NCBI GenBank assembly: GCA_022710185.1 | Contig: JAKLHK010000001.1 | Coordinates: 64,632 to 128,631, forward strand | DNA: 64,000 bases | Direction: 5' to 3' | DNA from: Bacteroidota bacterium | GTDB taxonomy: Bacteria > Bacteroidota > Bacteroidia > Bacteroidales > JAGNHN01 | In this document: positions 24,087 through 33,205 of the stretch, piece by piece | How the letters are laid out: each line of letters starts with the position of its first letter | Position numbering within the stretch: the stretch's first letter is position 1 | The notes under the pieces: model-generated | The model's input: the letters and a program-made list of their open reading frames with translations, nothing else | What the model was told of the DNA's origin: nothing | Database searches by the model: none | Position numbers and translations under genes: made by a program

Positions 24087-27000
24087 ATGGCCAGACCTGA
24101 AAACTTTTTTATGTCATTATTGAAAAACAGCAAAGCGGTCAGACTAAGCAAGGCAGCACGGGAGTTCAACATCGCGGTGGCTACCATCGTCGACTTTCTG
24201 AAGAAGAAGGGCATTACGGTGGACCGCGACCCCAACGCCAGGCTGGAGCCCGAGATGTACGACATGCTCGTGGCTGAGTTCGACACCGAGCGCAAGGTCA
24301 GGGAAGAGGCTGAAAAGATCGGGCTCAGCTACAAGGAGCACGAGAACCTCTCCATTGAAACCGCCCCACGGCGTAAACCAGAAGAGGAAGAAGAAGGGGA
24401 AGAGCTCTTTATCAAGCAGACGGGCTTTTCCGACAAACCGGTGGAGGAGAAGAAGGCCAAACCGGCCGAAGCCCCGAAGAAAGCCGTGGAAAAGCCGTTG
24501 GAACCGGTCGTTGAAAAGGTTGAAGCCCCTGCCCCACCTGCCCCGCCTGCCCCGGAACCCGAGCCCCTGCCAGCCCCGGTGATCCAGGAAGTACCCGCCC
24601 CCGTGGAAACGGTTCAGGCCCCGCCCGTGGTGGAGCCCGTGGCAGAAAAGACAGAACCCGCTCCCGAACCTGAACCCGAACCCGAACCCGAATCCACACC
24701 AGAACCCGTCCAGGAAGGCGGACTGAAAGTGCTCGGCAAGATCGACCTGGACAGCCTCGGCGGAAAACGCTCAGGGAAGAAGTCGAAGAAAGAGGCGCCT
24801 GCCCCCGAACCCGCCCCCGTTCCTGCGGCCACCACACCCGAACCGGAACCCGTCGCCGTTGTCCCAGCCACCACACCGGAAGCTCCGGAAATCACTGCCG
24901 CCCCGGCCCCTGCAGAAGCAGCCGCCCCGGAAACCCCGGCAGCGCCCAAAGAACCCCAGGAAGACGTCAACTTCCTCAGAACCCAGGTACAGAAGCTCAG
25001 TGGACCGACCATCGTCGGAAAAATGGACCTGGAAGAACTGCGCAAGAAAGAGCGCAAACCCGTGGCCTCCTCCTCTGATGACAAGCTGAAGGCCAAGAAG
25101 AAACGGAAGCGCATCCGCAAGCCCGCGGAAGTGGTGGACGACAAGGCCAAAAAGCCCGTACAGGGCCGCAAAGGCCCTCCCCGCCGCGAAGAGAAGCCCG
25201 AGCTCACCGATGAGGAAATCCAGCGCCAGATCAAGGAGACCCTGGCCAACCTCACCAGCAAGGGCAGCGGCAAGGCCAAGGCCATGCGCAAGAAGGTCAA
25301 AAAACGCGCGAGGGAAGAGGCCGCTGAGGCCCATGCCCTCGAAATGATGTCGAGCACCCTGAAGCTCACTGAATTTGTCACGGTGAGCGAGCTGGCGTCC
25401 CTGATGGATGTATCCCCCACCGAGGTTATTGCCAAATGCATGGAAATGGGCCTCTTCGTCTCCATCAACCAGCGCCTTGATGCCGAGACTATACAAGTGG
25501 TGGCCGACGAATTCGGCTTCGATGTGGAGTTCATCAAGGCCGACGAGGCCGACGACCACGTCTTCGAGCTGGATGACGACGAACTGCTGGTGGCACGTAA
25601 TCCCATCGTAACCGTTATGGGTCACGTTGACCACGGGAAGACCAAATTGCTCGACCATATCCGCAGCACCAACGTGATGGGCGGCGAAGCAGGAGGTATC
25701 ACCCAACATATCGGGGCCTACGAAGTGGTGCTTCCCGACGGTAGAGGCATCACCTTCCTCGACACCCCGGGCCACGAGGCCTTCACCGCCATGCGTGCCC
25801 GAGGCGCCAAGGTCACCGACATCGCAATCATCATCGTGGCCGCCGACGATGCCGTGATGCCCCAGACCGTGGAGGCCATCAACCACGCCAAAGCCGCAGG
25901 GGTGCCCATCGTCATCGCCATCAACAAAATCGACAAGCCCTCGGCCAATCCCGAGAAAATCAGGGAACAACTGGCCAATATGAATATTCTGGTCGAACAG
26001 TGGGGCGGCAAATACCAATGCCAGGAGATCTCCGCCAAAGCCGGGCTGAATATCGAGCTCCTGCTCGAAAAAGTGCTGCTCGAAGCCGAGATCCTCGACC
26101 TCAAGGCCAATCCCAACCGCATGGCAGCGGGGACAACCATCGAATCGGCCCTCGACAAGGGCCGGGGCTATGTGGCCAAAATGCTGGTCCAGACCGGGAC
26201 GCTGCACGTTGGCGACGTAATGCTGGCAGGCTCCCACTTCGGTCGTATCAAGGCCATGTACAACGAGCGCAACCAGCAGGTGAAGGAAGCCGGACCGAGC
26301 AGTCCGGTACTCGTCCTGGGGCTCAACGGGGCGCCTCAGGCCGGGGATGTCTTCATGGTGAAGGAAGACGAGCGCGAAGCCAAGAACGTGGCCACCAAAC
26401 GCCAGCAGCTGCAGCGCGAGCAGGGCCTGCGCACCAAGAAACACATCACCCTCGACGAAATCGGAAGGCGTATCGCCATCGGCGACTTCAAGGAACTCAA
26501 CGTCATCGTCAAGGGCGACGTGGACGGTTCCGTGGAAGCCCTCACCGACGAGCTGCTGAAGCTCTCCACCAACGAAGTGCAGGTCAATGTGATCCACAAG
26601 GATGTCGGGGCCGTCAAGGAGACCGACATCATGCTGGCCAGTGCCTCCAATGCCGTCATCGTGGCCTTCCAGGTACGTCCCTCGGTGCAGGCCCGCAAAC
26701 TGGCCGAAGCCGAGCAGATCGACATCCGCATGTACAGCGTGATCTACGATGCCGTGAACGAGATCAAGGAAGCTATTGCGGGGATGTTAACGCCCAAGAT
26801 GGTGGAAAAGATCACCTGCAATATCGAGGTACGCGACGTGTTCAAGATCACCAAGGTGGGTACCGTGGCCGGTTGCTACGTGCTCGATGGCAAGGTGAAC
26901 CGCCATACCAAGGTGCGCATCATCCGCGACGGCATCGTGGTGTACTCCGGCCTGCTGGGTTCGCTCAAGCGCTTCAAGGACGACGTGAAGGAAGTGTCCG

Positions 27001-27098
27001 CCGGCTACGAATGCGGCCTTAATATCCATAATTTCAACGACATCAAGGTCGGCGACATCATCGAGGGCTACGAGGAAGTGGAAGAGATCCGGAAGTAG
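24087..27098 (+). CDS. infB: Translation initiation factor IF-2
   Basis: A 1003-residue GTPase that brings initiator tRNA to the 30S subunit. An IF2-N helical domain (about 15-60, [20 protein letters not shown]) is followed by a very long Pro/Glu/Ala-rich linker (about 90-320) and a basic stretch. A second IF2-N-like domain precedes the G domain, with G1 GHVDHGKT at 512-519, G3 DTPGHEAF and G4 NKID. Domains II-IV end the protein. The start may instead be the ATG at 24111 ([12 protein letters not shown]). I prefer 24087 only because it is the first ATG after the promoter box. Last gene of the rimP-nusA-infB cluster. Confidence 0.96.
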   Translation: MARPENFFMSLLKNSKAVRLSKAAREFNIAVATIVDFLKKKGITVDRDPNARLEPEMYDMLVAEFDTERKVREEAEKIGLSYKEHENLSIETAPRRKPEEEEEGEELFIKQTGFSDKPVEEKKAKPAEAPKKAVEKPLEPVVEKVEAPAPPAPPAPEPEPLPAPVIQEVPAPVETVQAPPVVEPVAEKTEPAPEPEPEPEPESTPEPVQEGGLKVLGKIDLDSLGGKRSGKKSKKEAPAPEPAPVPAATTPEPEPVAVVPATTPEAPEITAAPAPAEAAAPETPAAPKEPQEDVNFLRTQVQKLSGPTIVGKMDLEELRKKERKPVASSSDDKLKAKKKRKRIRKPAEVVDDKAKKPVQGRKGPPRREEKPELTDEEIQRQIKETLANLTSKGSGKAKAMRKKVKKRAREEAAEAHALEMMSSTLKLTEFVTVSELASLMDVSPTEVIAKCMEMGLFVSINQRLDAETIQVVADEFGFDVEFIKADEADDHVFELDDDELLVARNPIVTVMGHVDHGKTKLLDHIRSTNVMGGEAGGITQHIGAYEVVLPDGRGITFLDTPGHEAFTAMRARGAKVTDIAIIIVAADDAVMPQTVEAINHAKAAGVPIVIAINKIDKPSANPEKIREQLANMNILVEQWGGKYQCQEISAKAGLNIELLLEKVLLEAEILDLKANPNRMAAGTTIESALDKGRGYVAKMLVQTGTLHVGDVMLAGSHFGRIKAMYNERNQQVKEAGPSSPVLVLGLNGAPQAGDVFMVKEDEREAKNVATKRQQLQREQGLRTKKHITLDEIGRRIAIGDFKELNVIVKGDVDGSVEALTDELLKLSTNEVQVNVIHKDVGAVKETDIMLASASNAVIVAFQVRPSVQARKLAEAEQIDIRMYSVIYDAVNEIKEAIAGMLTPKMVEKITCNIEVRDVFKITKVGTVAGCYVLDGKVNRHTKVRIIRDGIVVYSGLLGSLKRFKDDVKEVSAGYECGLNIHNFNDIKVGDIIEGYEEVEEIRK

Positions 27099-27146
27099 CC
27101 AATCAATTCGCAGTGCTCATTTCGCAATGCTCAGGGACAAACGATT

Positions 27147-27171
27147 GTCGATTGACGAAGTCGATTGACGA
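27147..27171 (+). repeat. Tandem 13-nt repeat, two copies
   Basis: GTCGATTGACGA occurs at 27147-27158 and 27160-27171, a period of 13 bases. A partial copy (CGATT) precedes them. Non-coding. Confidence 0.65.
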
Positions 27172-27369
27172 TGAGCCGGCAAACCTGCTGGCCGGTTGAG
27201 TTTATTCAGCCACTTCAGACGCCAAGCTGGAGGAATAGGCCTACACGCTCACCCCGGGGGGTGCGTTGGCCGGCCGTGCAAGAAAATTCGTACATTTTTG
27301 GCGACGTACGCGTCCCAGGGAGGACCCTGTATGGGCGCAACCTGTGGGAAGTTAACGTGGACGGGCAAA

Positions 27370-27401
27370 GTGTGAGTGCGGAGTGTGAGTGTGAGTGCGG
27401 G
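27370..27401 (+). repeat. Low-complexity GTGTGAGTGCGG repeat
   Basis: GTGTGAGTGCGGA is followed by GTGTGAGT and GTGAGTGCGG. This is a short degenerate tandem array in the gap after infB. Confidence 0.55.
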
Positions 27402-27436
27402 CAGCGGCAGCAGACCACCTCCTACCCCCCCTTCTT

Positions 27437-27480
27437 TAACTCTAGGCACTTTAGCTCACTTAAGGCACTTTAGGCACTTA
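27437..27480 (-). repeat. 44-nt dispersed intergenic repeat, copy 2 (inverted)
   Basis: Read on the minus strand, it matches 510-553 at 39 of 44 positions. It is part of the gap between infB and nadD. Confidence 0.75.
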
Positions 27481-27542
27481 TTCCTCTGTGTAATCTGCGG
27501 TGAATTATTGCATCCTTTAAGCACTGAGCCTTGAGCCCTGTT

Positions 27543-28139
27543 TCAGCCTTCGTAGAAATGCATCTCCCGGATATAGGTATTCACCCTTTCCGGCAGGAAA
27601 TACCGCATATCGTGCCCGTTGCCGATGCTTTCCCGGATGAAGCTCGAGGAGATCTGGATAAGGGGCACCCCATCGATCAGGTGAACCCGCGGGTGGCCGG
27701 CATAGGGATTGGCAGTGAAACCGGGCCTGGGATACACGTATAGGTCGTAGTCCTCCAGGATCTGCTCGTAATTCTTCCACTTGTGGAAGGTGGGCAGGAT
27801 GTCGGAACCCATGATGAGCGCGAAATCCTTCACGGGATACTGTTCCCTGAGGTAGGCCAGGGTATGGATGGTATAGGAAGGACGGGGCAGCTTGAACTCT
27901 ATGTCCATGGCCCTGAACCGGGGGTCGTCGTCCACGGCTTCCTTCACCAGGGCCAGGCGGTGGTGGTCGTCGAGGAGGTTCTGCCGCTTTTTGAAGGGGC
28001 TCTGGGGCGAGAGGATAAACCATACCTGGTCGAGGCCGGCAAACTCCACCATGTAATGGGCCAGGATCATGTGGCCGGTATGCACCGGGTTGAAGGAGCC
28101 GAAGAACAGGCCGGTCTTTTTGTTCAGGTTCATGGTCAT
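27543..28139 (-). CDS. nadD: Nicotinate-nucleotide adenylyltransferase
   Basis: A 198-residue cytosolic enzyme that joins nicotinate mononucleotide and ATP in NAD synthesis. The nucleotidyltransferase motif GLFFGSFNPVHTGHM (from residue 10) and the C-terminal ISSSFIRESI motif are present. The start at 28139 forms an ATGA overlap with the gmk stop (28136-28139), so translation is probably coupled; the Met two codons later would lose it. Last gene of yicC-gmk-nadD. Confidence 0.94.
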   Translation of the reverse strand: MTMNLNKKTGLFFGSFNPVHTGHMILAHYMVEFAGLDQVWFILSPQSPFKKRQNLLDDHHRLALVKEAVDDDPRFRAMDIEFKLPRPSYTIHTLAYLREQYPVKDFALIMGSDILPTFHKWKNYEQILEDYDLYVYPRPGFTANPYAGHPRVHLIDGVPLIQISSSFIRESIGNGHDMRYFLPERVNTYIREMHFYEG

Positions 28140-28732
28140 GGGATGGGATGCAGGAAGGCGCTTACCCGGTGGATGGCCTCAGCAATGGCCACCTCCAGGT
28201 CTTCATTGACAATCATGGCATCGAACTCATCGGCCCGGGCCATCTCTTCCGAAGCCTTTCCGAGCCTCACGGACAGTTCCTGCTCACTCTCGGTGCTCCG
28301 TTTTCTCAGCCGCTGCTCCAGGACCTCCGGCGATGGCGGCATGATGAACAGTGCCAGGGCGCGCGCCCCATACTGCCGCTTGATGTTGAGCCCCCCCATC
28401 ACGTCCACGTCGAAGATCACATGCTTTCCTGAAGCCAGCAGCCGCTCCACCTCGGAACGCAGGGTGCCGTAATAGCGGCCGGGGTACACCTCTTCCCACT
28501 CCAGGAATGCTCCCTCGCCGATCATCCGCAGAAATTCTTCCGTGGAAAAGAAAAAATACTCCCGTCCGTGCACCTCCCTTCCGCGGGGCGGACGGTTGCA
28601 GGCCGAGACGCTGAAATTCAGCCCCAGCCCGGCATTCAGGAGGGCCCTCACCATGGTCGACTTGCCCGCTCCCGAAGGGGCGGAGACGATCACCAGCCGG
28701 CCGCTGCCTATGCCTGTTTCCAAGTGCTGCAT
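28136..28732 (-). CDS. gmk: Guanylate kinase
   Basis: A 198-residue enzyme that phosphorylates GMP to GDP. The P-loop is APSGAGKST (residues 18-26), and the GMP-binding segment SACNRPPRGREVHGREYFF follows. The frame is open to 28924, but that extension overlaps yicC in another frame. The start at 28732 (MQHLETGIG) touches the yicC stop (TGATG) and gives the normal length. Middle gene of a coupled three-gene operon. Confidence 0.94.
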   Translation of the reverse strand: MQHLETGIGSGRLVIVSAPSGAGKSTMVRALLNAGLGLNFSVSACNRPPRGREVHGREYFFFSTEEFLRMIGEGAFLEWEEVYPGRYYGTLRSEVERLLASGKHVIFDVDVMGGLNIKRQYGARALALFIMPPSPEVLEQRLRKRSTESEQELSVRLGKASEEMARADEFDAMIVNEDLEVAIAEAIHRVSAFLHPIP

Positions 28733-29607
28733 CAGAGAATATTCCCCAGCTGTTCCTTGATCTTTTCCAGCTCGTCTTTCATTTCCACCACGATGCGCTG
28801 CATGGCGGCATCGTTGGCCTTGCTGCCGATAGTGTTGATCTCCCTCCCCATTTCCTGGGCGATGAATCCCAGCTTCTTGCCTTCGGATGACGGGGCATCC
28901 AGGGTTTCGGCGAAATGGGCGCAATGCTTCGTCAGGCGAACCTTCTCTTCGGTGATGTCGAGCTTTTCCAGGTAATAGATCAGCTCCTGTTCAAAGCGGT
29001 TGGCATCTACCTTGCCTTCGCCCAGGGTTTCGTTCAGCTCCTTCCTGAGGCGTTCCCTCAGGCTGGACAGACGGCCCTTCTCGTAGGGAAGGATACGCTC
29101 CAGTCCATCCAGCAGGAAGCGGTTGCGCATGGCCAGGTCGGCGGCCAGGGTCTTCCCTTCCTCCACCCGGAAACGGTCCAGCTGCGCCAGGGCCCCCTGC
29201 AGGGCGCTTCTCACCCGCTCCCATTCCTCCTCGTCGGCTTGCTCACGTTCGGTGCGCAATACGTCGGGCATGCGCAGGATCAGCGAGAGGGCGTCGTCGC
29301 CCAGGGGGTGCCCGATGGACTCCCCCAGTTCGCTGAGCTCCTGAAAATATTTCATTGCCAGGGCCTTGTTAAGGCTGACGGCCGTTTCCGCCTCCCCGGC
29401 TTCCGCGTACATCATCAGATCGATCTTTCCCCGGCCGAGGGCAGCGGCCACCATGGAGCGCAGCTCGGCTTCCTTCTCGCGGTAGAGGGAGGGGGTTTTG
29501 ATGTTCAGGTCGAGCTGCTTACTGTTGAGCGACCTCAGTTCTATGCTGAGCTTATGCCTGCTCAGGCTGACCTCGGCTTTGCCGAAGCCGGTCATGGATC
29601 GTATCAT
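28732..29607 (-). CDS. yicC: YicC-family endoribonuclease
   Basis: A 291-residue protein matching the E. coli YicC length (287). The N-terminus is MIRSMTGFGKAEVSLSRHKLSIELRSLN, with the family signature MTGFG and LNSKQLDLN. The C-terminus is the DUF1732-type region KLGFIAQEMGREINTIGSKAND. Members are reported to be stress-linked endoribonucleases. The start at 29607 is chosen because the -7 box at 29626-29633 overlaps the upstream Met at 29628. First gene of yicC-gmk-nadD. Confidence 0.93.
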   Translation of the reverse strand: MIRSMTGFGKAEVSLSRHKLSIELRSLNSKQLDLNIKTPSLYREKEAELRSMVAAALGRGKIDLMMYAEAGEAETAVSLNKALAMKYFQELSELGESIGHPLGDDALSLILRMPDVLRTEREQADEEEWERVRSALQGALAQLDRFRVEEGKTLAADLAMRNRFLLDGLERILPYEKGRLSSLRERLRKELNETLGEGKVDANRFEQELIYYLEKLDITEEKVRLTKHCAHFAETLDAPSSEGKKLGFIAQEMGREINTIGSKANDAAMQRIVVEMKDELEKIKEQLGNIL

Positions 29608-29625
29608 TGGCCAGGGGGCTTGGAA

Positions 29626-29633
29626 CAAAGATA
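29626..29633 (-). promoter_or_regulatory. Bacteroidota -7 promoter box TATCTTTG (yicC operon)
   Basis: Exact minus-strand match 18 bases before the yicC ATG. It overlaps an in-frame upstream ATG and so rules that out as the start. Confidence 0.65.
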
Positions 29634-29714
29634 GTCCATTCGACGGCCTCAGTTAACCGAAAATTCCGCCCCCATGTTGGAACAAAATGTCCCCTGTATT
29701 AAATTTAACCCTTG

Positions 29715-30788
29715 ATGGAACACAGGGAGGACAGCTACCAGCTCTACGACGACCCGTTCAGGTTTTATGCCGCCATGCTGCACGACATCGGCGAGGCCAG
29801 GCAGGAGATCCTGGTGGAGACCTACCGCTTCAACCACGACGCCATCGGTGAACGCTTCCGCGATGCCCTGGTGAAGAAGGCCAGCCAGGGGGTGAAGGTC
29901 AAGATCCTGGTGGACTCCTGGGGCACCGGCAATTCCGATGCCTTCTTCGCCTCTCTCCTCTGCCGGGGCGGAGAGCTACGTTATTTCAAGAAGATCAAGC
30001 TCTTCTGGGATTTCTTCACCAAGAACCACAAGCGCAACCACCGCAAACTGCTGGTGGTCGACCATCATATCGCCTGGACGGGTTCGGCCAATTTCACGGC
30101 CTATTCCCTCAACTGGCGCGAAATGATGGTGAGGGCGCAGGGAAGCCTGGCTCCGGTGCTGGCCCGGACCTTCCATGAAAGCTATGACATATACAAGAAA
30201 TATATATTCAAGAAGTTCGCCTTCAAGAAAACCCTCTACCATCAGGGGTTTGAGATTGTGCGCGACCTGCCCAGCATTTACCGTCAGCAGATCAAGACCC
30301 GCTTCCAGCAGCTCATCCGCAAGGCGCGCAGGCAAGTGGTGATCGAAACCCCCTATTTCCTTCCGGGACATATCCTTCGCCGTGACCTGATGGACGCGGC
30401 CCAGCGGGGCGTGGAAGTCATCGTGCTGGTGCCCCAGCATTCCGATGTAAGGGTGGTGGACCTGCTCAGGAACCGTTACCTGGGTATGCTGCACCGCGCC
30501 GGCCTGCAGCTCCGCTTCTACCAGCCGCACAACCTGCACGCCAAGGTGATGATGATCGACGGGGAGGTGTTCTCTATCGGCTCTGCCAATTTCGACTACC
30601 GCAGCTTCCGCTACATGTACGAAATGACCCTGATCGGGGAGGAAGCCTCCATCCTGCAGCAGTTGGCGGAGCATATCCAGGGAACCCTGCGCGACAGTGT
30701 TCCTTTCGACTACAAAAAGTGGCAGCGGCGTCCCCGCATCGAACGGGTATTTGAGCGCCTCCTCCTGCCCTTCCGGCATCTGCTGTAA
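29715..30788 (+). CDS. cls: Phospholipase D-type cardiolipin synthase
   Basis: A 357-residue protein with two HKD motifs: HRKLLVVD (His109, Lys111, Asp116) with WTGSANF after it, and HAKVMMID (His275, Lys277, Asp282) with SIGSANFDYRS after it. This is the arrangement of bacterial cardiolipin synthases, which join two phosphatidylglycerols or a related pair. There are no N-terminal membrane helices, so it resembles ClsB more than ClsA. I start at the ATG 29715 rather than the adjacent TTG. A near -7 box (TAAATTTA, 29700-29707) is close by. It is divergent from yicC. Confidence 0.88.
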   Translation: MEHREDSYQLYDDPFRFYAAMLHDIGEARQEILVETYRFNHDAIGERFRDALVKKASQGVKVKILVDSWGTGNSDAFFASLLCRGGELRYFKKIKLFWDFFTKNHKRNHRKLLVVDHHIAWTGSANFTAYSLNWREMMVRAQGSLAPVLARTFHESYDIYKKYIFKKFAFKKTLYHQGFEIVRDLPSIYRQQIKTRFQQLIRKARRQVVIETPYFLPGHILRRDLMDAAQRGVEVIVLVPQHSDVRVVDLLRNRYLGMLHRAGLQLRFYQPHNLHAKVMMIDGEVFSIGSANFDYRSFRYMYEMTLIGEEASILQQLAEHIQGTLRDSVPFDYKKWQRRPRIERVFERLLLPFRHLL

Positions 30789-30853
30789 AAAGATCACGGG
30801 AACACGGGAAAAAAGACAACGGCCTCCGGCAGTGCCCCTGCCCGGGTATCTCC

Positions 30854-32293
30854 TCAGCGGCCCCTCAGCGTGGAGAGGAACCCCAGTACGCTGAATATCT
30901 CCAGCCGGCCCAGCAGCATAACGATGCTCAGAACGAACTTGCCCGCGGCGGGAAGCTCACTGAAGTTGCCCATGGAGCTTACATGTTCAAAGCCCGGCCC
31001 CACATTGCCCAAACAGGCTATGGAAGCAGAAAAAGCCGTTAGCAGGCTGACATCGAGCAATGTAAGCAACAGGGTGGAGGTAACAAAAACCAGCACATAC
31101 ATCAGGATGAACACCAGGGTCTGGCGCTCCAGCGATTCATCGATCACCTGTCCGTCGATGCGCAGGGTAACCACTGCGTTGGGATGCTTGAGCAACCTGA
31201 GCTGCTTGCGCAGCGAATGCACCATGAGATACACCCGGTCGAACTTCAGGCCGCCGGAAGTGGAGCCTGCCATGGCGCATTGGATGGTGAACCAGATCAG
31301 GATGAGGATGGAGAAGGAAGGCCAGGCCGCGGTATCCTCCGTAGCGAAGCCCGTGGTCGTCCCCACCGAGGCCACCTGGAACATAGCGGTGCGCAAGGCC
31401 TGTCCGGGGCTGTGGTAACCCAGCCAATAAAGGTTTGCGGCCACCAGCAGCATGCCCACGGCCATGGCCCCCACATAACTGAGCGCCACTTTAGAGCGGA
31501 AGATGTTCTGGGGCTTGCCGGTGAAGGTAGTGAAGAGCAGGCCGAAATGCATACCGGAGAGTACCATGAAGACCACGATGATGATCTCGATGGCCAGGCT
31601 GTCATAATACGCGACGCTGAGATTACGCGTAGAAAAACCCCCGGTGGCTATGGTAGCGAAGGAATGGGCGATACTGTCGAAAAGGCCCATGCCCGCCAGA
31701 TTGAGCAACAGCGTCTCTGCCAGGGTAAGCAACAGGTACACCCCGGCCAGCATACCCAGGACGCGGCGGGTGGTATAGCGGAAGTTCTGGCGCGCGATCT
31801 CGCTGATCTCCACATTCATCAGCTTCAAGCGGGGATTGCGCGACTTGGGAAGGATGAGCAACACAAAGGCTACAATCCCTATCCCCCCAAGCCAATGGGT
31901 AGAGGCCCTCCAGAACAGCAGCCCTTTGGGCAAGGCCTCCACATCCGTGAGAATGGTGGAGCCAGTGGTGGTATAACCTGATACGCTTTCAAAGAACGCG
32001 TTCACCAGGCTGAACTCCCCTCCCCACATGATGTAAGGCAGCATCCCCGCGATACAGGTCATGGTCCATCCGATCACAACGATTGAAAGCCCCTCCTGGA
32101 AACTGATGTCATGCACCCTTTCAACGAAAATGAGGGGGAATATGCCCAGGATGACGCAGACCAGGGTACTGAAAAGCAGGGGAATGGTGGAGGTTTCCTG
32201 CAGCAGGACCGAGATCAGGAAGGCGACGAACAGCATCGCTGCATTGACAAGCAGAATAATCCCCAGGTACTTGATGACCACTTCCGTGCGCAT
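30854..32293 (-). CDS. trkH: TrkH-family potassium transporter (copy 1)
   Basis: A 479-residue membrane protein with about 10-12 hydrophobic segments and the four pore-loop repeats of TrkH/KtrB proteins (for example ESVSGYTTTGSTILTDVEALP, SIAHSFATIATGGFSTRNLS and FQVASVGTTTGFATED). TrkH forms the K+ channel of a complex usually gated by a TrkA or KtrA RCK ring. No TrkA gene adjoins. Instead it follows a HAMP protein gene by 8 bases. A second trkH with a trkA lies at 54282-57131, and that TrkA may serve both. Confidence 0.92.
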   Translation of the reverse strand: MRTEVVIKYLGIILLVNAAMLFVAFLISVLLQETSTIPLLFSTLVCVILGIFPLIFVERVHDISFQEGLSIVVIGWTMTCIAGMLPYIMWGGEFSLVNAFFESVSGYTTTGSTILTDVEALPKGLLFWRASTHWLGGIGIVAFVLLILPKSRNPRLKLMNVEISEIARQNFRYTTRRVLGMLAGVYLLLTLAETLLLNLAGMGLFDSIAHSFATIATGGFSTRNLSVAYYDSLAIEIIIVVFMVLSGMHFGLLFTTFTGKPQNIFRSKVALSYVGAMAVGMLLVAANLYWLGYHSPGQALRTAMFQVASVGTTTGFATEDTAAWPSFSILILIWFTIQCAMAGSTSGGLKFDRVYLMVHSLRKQLRLLKHPNAVVTLRIDGQVIDESLERQTLVFILMYVLVFVTSTLLLTLLDVSLLTAFSASIACLGNVGPGFEHVSSMGNFSELPAAGKFVLSIVMLLGRLEIFSVLGFLSTLRGR

Positions 32294-32301
32294 CTTCTGT
32301 C

Positions 32302-33072
32302 CTATTTAAGTCCCAGCTTGTCCCACATCCTCCGAAGCAGATGGTTGAGCTCATCGGCCAGGGCACGTACCTCATCGTTCGAGCGGATGTTGACCTTCAG
32401 TTCAGGGGACTGGAAGTTATACCGCTGCAATGCCCCCGACATCTCGCGCAAAGGGGCCACGAGGTATCTGGAAATAAAGAAATTGAACATGATAGAAAAG
32501 AGGATAGCCGAGAGGATGGCCATGATTCCGGGCATCATGGCACGCTTCGACTTGGCTTCCAGCAGCGTGGCCTCGTCGTACATGCTCTGTTGGTTGAGCT
32601 CCATCAGGGCATTGACCTCGGCTTTGGTCTGCAGGAATGCCTGGTGCAGCTCGTGCTGATACCACAACATATCCCCCTGCCTCTCTGTACCGGCGATAGG
32701 CCGCTCCCACAGGGTCTTGTAATCGCGGTAGCTCATCCTTACCTTCTCCACATAAGCTCCTTCATTGGGTTCAGTCAGGTTGTTTTCCGCCTGGATGAAG
32801 GCATGCATGAAGGCGCTGTCGGCCGAGCCAATGATATGGCGGCCTTCGTCCCATTGGCCGAGCATAAGCATAAGGATCCCGCTGTCCTCTCTTTCCAGGG
32901 CCTCGAGCATGGCCCGGCTGGCCACGATGGTCTTGTAGTTGTCATCGATCAAGGCATTGAGAGAACGGCTCATGCGGTAGAACTCGAAGATGGAAAAGGC
33001 CCCGGCCGAGGCCAGCATGGCCACGAGCAGGCCGAACCCGGCCAGGATCTTGAGCTTAAGCCTGTTTTTCAT
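32302..33072 (-). CDS. HAMP-domain membrane protein with a four-helix sensor-like domain and no kinase
   Basis: A 256-residue protein with TM1 (about 8-30, LKILAGFGLLVAMLASAGAFSIFEF), a periplasmic helical domain of about 145 residues resembling four-helix-bundle sensor domains, TM2 (about 175-200) and a HAMP domain (RYLVAPLREMSGALQRYNFQ to ADELNHLL). It then stops. No histidine kinase, cyclase or chemotaxis output domain follows; the next gene, 8 bases on, is trkH. The start at 33072 is fixed by the -7 box at 33095-33102. It may be a signalling partner of TrkH or the remains of a sensor kinase. Function unknown. Confidence 0.82.
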   Translation of the reverse strand: MKNRLKLKILAGFGLLVAMLASAGAFSIFEFYRMSRSLNALIDDNYKTIVASRAMLEALEREDSGILMLMLGQWDEGRHIIGSADSAFMHAFIQAENNLTEPNEGAYVEKVRMSYRDYKTLWERPIAGTERQGDMLWYQHELHQAFLQTKAEVNALMELNQQSMYDEATLLEAKSKRAMMPGIMAILSAILFSIMFNFFISRYLVAPLREMSGALQRYNFQSPELKVNIRSNDEVRALADELNHLLRRMWDKLGLK

Positions 33073-33094
33073 GATGCAGGGGGTAGAGCGGCAA

Positions 33095-33102
33095 CAAAGG
33101 TA
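33095..33102 (-). promoter_or_regulatory. Bacteroidota -7 promoter box TACCTTTG (HAMP-trkH operon)
   Basis: Exact minus-strand match 22 bases before the ATG at 33072. Confidence 0.65.
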
Positions 33103-33205
33103 TATTCCCTTCGGGCTGAATTGTTCCTGGAGTACGCAAATAATTATCGGGAGCGGGAAATCTGAAGGACGTGCAGCTAATGACAGGTTAAGTTCCAGGG
33201 TTCCC

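Larger units (their letters stand above)
27099..27542. other. Gene-free gap between convergent infB and nadD
   Basis: I see no credible gene in these 444 bases. They hold a tandem pair of GTCGATTGACGA (27147-27171), a GTGTGAGTGCGG-type low-complexity stretch (27370-27401) and copy 2 of the dispersed 44-nt repeat (27437-27480). A 102-codon open frame across the gap has unnatural composition and is probably spurious. Confidence 0.7.

Noticed and set aside
24771-26597. A 608-codon open frame on the minus strand opposite infB
   Set aside because: Its composition mirrors infB codons read antisense, it has no recognisable domain, and IF2 on the plus strand is certain.
27165-27473. A 102-codon frame in the infB-nadD gap
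   Set aside because: It spans repeats and low-complexity DNA, gives a Cys/Glu/Gln-rich nonsense stretch and lacks a promoter box.
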